A stretch of DNA of 7,741 nucleotides from NCBI GenBank assembly GCA_028291845.1, contig JAQGNM010000456.1:1-7741 (forward strand), given 5' to 3'. Shown piece by piece: positions 6,756-7,741 of the stretch (positions are counted from its first letter, which is position 1; each line of letters begins with the position of its first letter). Origin of the DNA: Massilia sp. (GTDB lineage Bacteria; Pseudomonadota; Gammaproteobacteria; Burkholderiales; Burkholderiaceae_D). The notes beneath the pieces were generated by a model. It had not been told where the DNA came from. It made no database searches and worked only from the letters and a program-made list of their open reading frames with translations. Made by a program: the position numbers and the translations under genes.

Positions 6756-7130
6756 CTACCTGGCCTTTTTGGCTTTCAAGAACACCGGTCCCCACAGCGG
6801 ATGCCCATGTTCTCCCGGCGCCAGGTCGAACGCCGGATCGAGCTTGAACGCCTTGTCGAAGGTCTGCCGGCACAGGGTGGTGCGGCTGGTCACGCAATAA
6901 CTGAAGGCGCTGTATTTGAGGGCGCTCAGCTGGGTCGACTTGTTGGCGCCGGTGAGGTCGGCCTGGCCGAGCCGCCGGACGGCGCCGTTGTAGTCGCCCT
7001 TGTCGTACAGGGCGACGCCGTCGCGCAGTCCGGGAACGGCGGCGGGGGTGACGACAGCCGAGGGAGTACTGGTGCAGGCGGCCAGCGTGGCTACGATAAC
7101 TGTCGGCGCGAGGAGCAAACGATGGCTCAT
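6756..7130 (-). CDS. Small TPR-like lipoprotein, probably TssQ-like (T6SS-associated)
   Basis: The start at 7130 gives a lipoprotein signal peptide MSHRLLLAPTVIVATLAAC with the lipobox LAAC and lipidated Cys19; Thr at +2 favours outer-membrane sorting. AGGA lies about 7 nt ahead of this ATG, whereas an upstream in-frame ATG at 7244 would bury the signal. Residues 34-101 look like paired TPR-type helices (GVALYDKGDYNGAVRRL; ALKYSAFSYC; RQTFDKAFKLDPAF). Cys79 and Cys87 may form a disulfide. The tail reads LAPGEHGHPLWGPVF. From memory this pattern matches the TssQ family of lipoproteins linked to some type VI secretion clusters. That is recognition without a search, so function is moderate confidence. 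It is 124 aa. It follows the PEGA-domain gene by 34 bases on the same strand, probably in one operon. Confidence 0.78.
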   Translation of the reverse strand: MSHRLLLAPTVIVATLAACTSTPSAVVTPAAVPGLRDGVALYDKGDYNGAVRRLGQADLTGANKSTQLSALKYSAFSYCVTSRTTLCRQTFDKAFKLDPAFDLAPGEHGHPLWGPVFLKAKKAR

Positions 7131-7164
7131 GGAGCGGTCCTGGGCGAGCGGTAAAAATAATCCA

Positions 7165-7741
7165 TTACCGGGCGGCGGAAAAATCGTGGGCGATGGCGTT
7201 GGCGCTGTTTTTGCCGACTTCGATGGTGACCGTATGCTCGCCAAAACCCGGGTTGACGATGCGCACCTGGTACGTACCCGGCGGCAGATTCAGGCGCTTG
7301 AGCGGCGGGCTGACGCCGCGCTCGCGGCCGTCGACGAACACCGTGCCCCAGGGCTTGATGCTGAGGCCAACCGGCAGCGTGTCGGCAGCAGGCGCCTTGA
7401 CCCTTTTGGCCGGCGCCGTCACCAGGGTCTCGCTGGGGCCGGGCGAGCCGGCGCTGTCGTCCCGGTCGGACGGCCGCTGGATATCGGCAGCCGGTGGCGG
7501 CGACGACAACGGCGGCGCGGCGCCGGCGGCCGGCGCCGCCTCGACACGTGTGCGCGGCTGGGGATGGGCCAGCATGATGGTGTCCTCGCCGCCGTCGCGC
7601 AACAGTGACGCCAGCATGTAGACGCCGCCCAGCACCACCGCCACCGCCAGGGCAAGCGGCAGCCAGCGGCGCGGCCCCGGGGCGGACGCAGTGGCTGCGC
7701 CCGACGCCGTGGCCAGGCTGGCGCCATCGCCGACCGGCATG
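7165..7741 (-). CDS. PEGA-domain membrane protein, probable Ser/Thr kinase C-terminus (partial)
   Basis: The frame is open to the right edge. The ATG at 7740 has no visible upstream sequence and is likely an internal Met, so I treat the gene as 5'-truncated by the window. In the visible 191 residues, 26-47 form one transmembrane helix (WLPLALAVAVVLGGVYMLASLL) preceded by RR, giving a cytoplasmic N-side. Residues 50-120 are a Pro/Ala/Ser-rich linker. Residues about 122-176 form a PEGA domain (IKPWGTVFVDGRERGVSPPL, then LNLPPGTYQVRIVNPGF). The order cytoplasmic part, one helix, linker, periplasmic PEGA is common in bacterial Ser/Thr protein kinases, including those in type VI secretion loci, but the kinase domain is not in view. 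The stop is the TAA at 7167-7165, with the lipoprotein gene 34 bases on. Confidence 0.8.
   Translation of the reverse strand, partial: MPVGDGASLATASGAATASAPGPRRWLPLALAVAVVLGGVYMLASLLRDGGEDTIMLAHPQPRTRVEAAPAAGAAPPLSSPPPAADIQRPSDRDDSAGSPGPSETLVTAPAKRVKAPAADTLPVGLSIKPWGTVFVDGRERGVSPPLKRLNLPPGTYQVRIVNPGFGEHTVTIEVGKNSANAIAHDFSAAR

Noticed and set aside
7517..7539. Near-perfect GC palindrome with 11-bp arms
   Set aside because: It lies in the Ala/Pro/Gly linker of the PEGA protein, where GCC/GGC codons produce such symmetry by composition. No regulatory position supports it.

Overview
The window looks like a chromosome segment from a GC-rich betaproteobacterium, most likely Oxalobacteraceae (Massilia, Duganella or Janthinobacterium type). 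This rests on the adjacent earP and efp genes, the style of the EF-P sequence, and strong GC bias at third codon positions. The genus is an inference; no rRNA or other marker is present.

Layout, left to right. (1) A minus-strand gene runs off the left edge. It encodes a glycine- and glutamine-rich protein made of a duplicated Gly-zipper module joined by a poly-Gln/Leu tract. I do not recognise it. (2) A 297-base divergent gap separates it from earP. (3) earP and efp follow on the plus strand. EarP transfers L-rhamnose to Arg32 of EF-P, which activates EF-P to rescue ribosomes stalled at polyproline; the EF-P here carries Arg32. The 191-base gap between them holds a TATAAT box and a perfect 12-bp inverted repeat. 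efp ends at a clear intrinsic terminator. (4) Next is a Tat-exported amidase-signature hydrolase interrupted by one in-frame TAG, exactly where the family has a conserved Lys. Everything else in the frame is intact. (5) A TonB-dependent outer-membrane receptor follows, with a TTGACA promoter whose spacer contains a 20-bp near-perfect palindrome, a probable repressor operator. (6) After a convergent hairpin, two minus-strand genes read in from the right edge: the C-terminal part of a one-pass membrane protein with a PEGA domain, probably the tail of a Ser/Thr kinase, and a small TPR-like lipoprotein resembling the TssQ family associated with type VI secretion.

The clearest functional unit is EarP/EF-P. 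The right-hand pair suggests the edge of a secretion or signalling locus outside the window. I see no phage, insertion sequence, tRNA, rRNA or CRISPR array. I do not claim a new defence or mobile system. The items most worth a second look are the modular Gly-zipper/poly-Gln protein, the efp leader inverted repeat, the receptor operator and the amidase nonsense codon.
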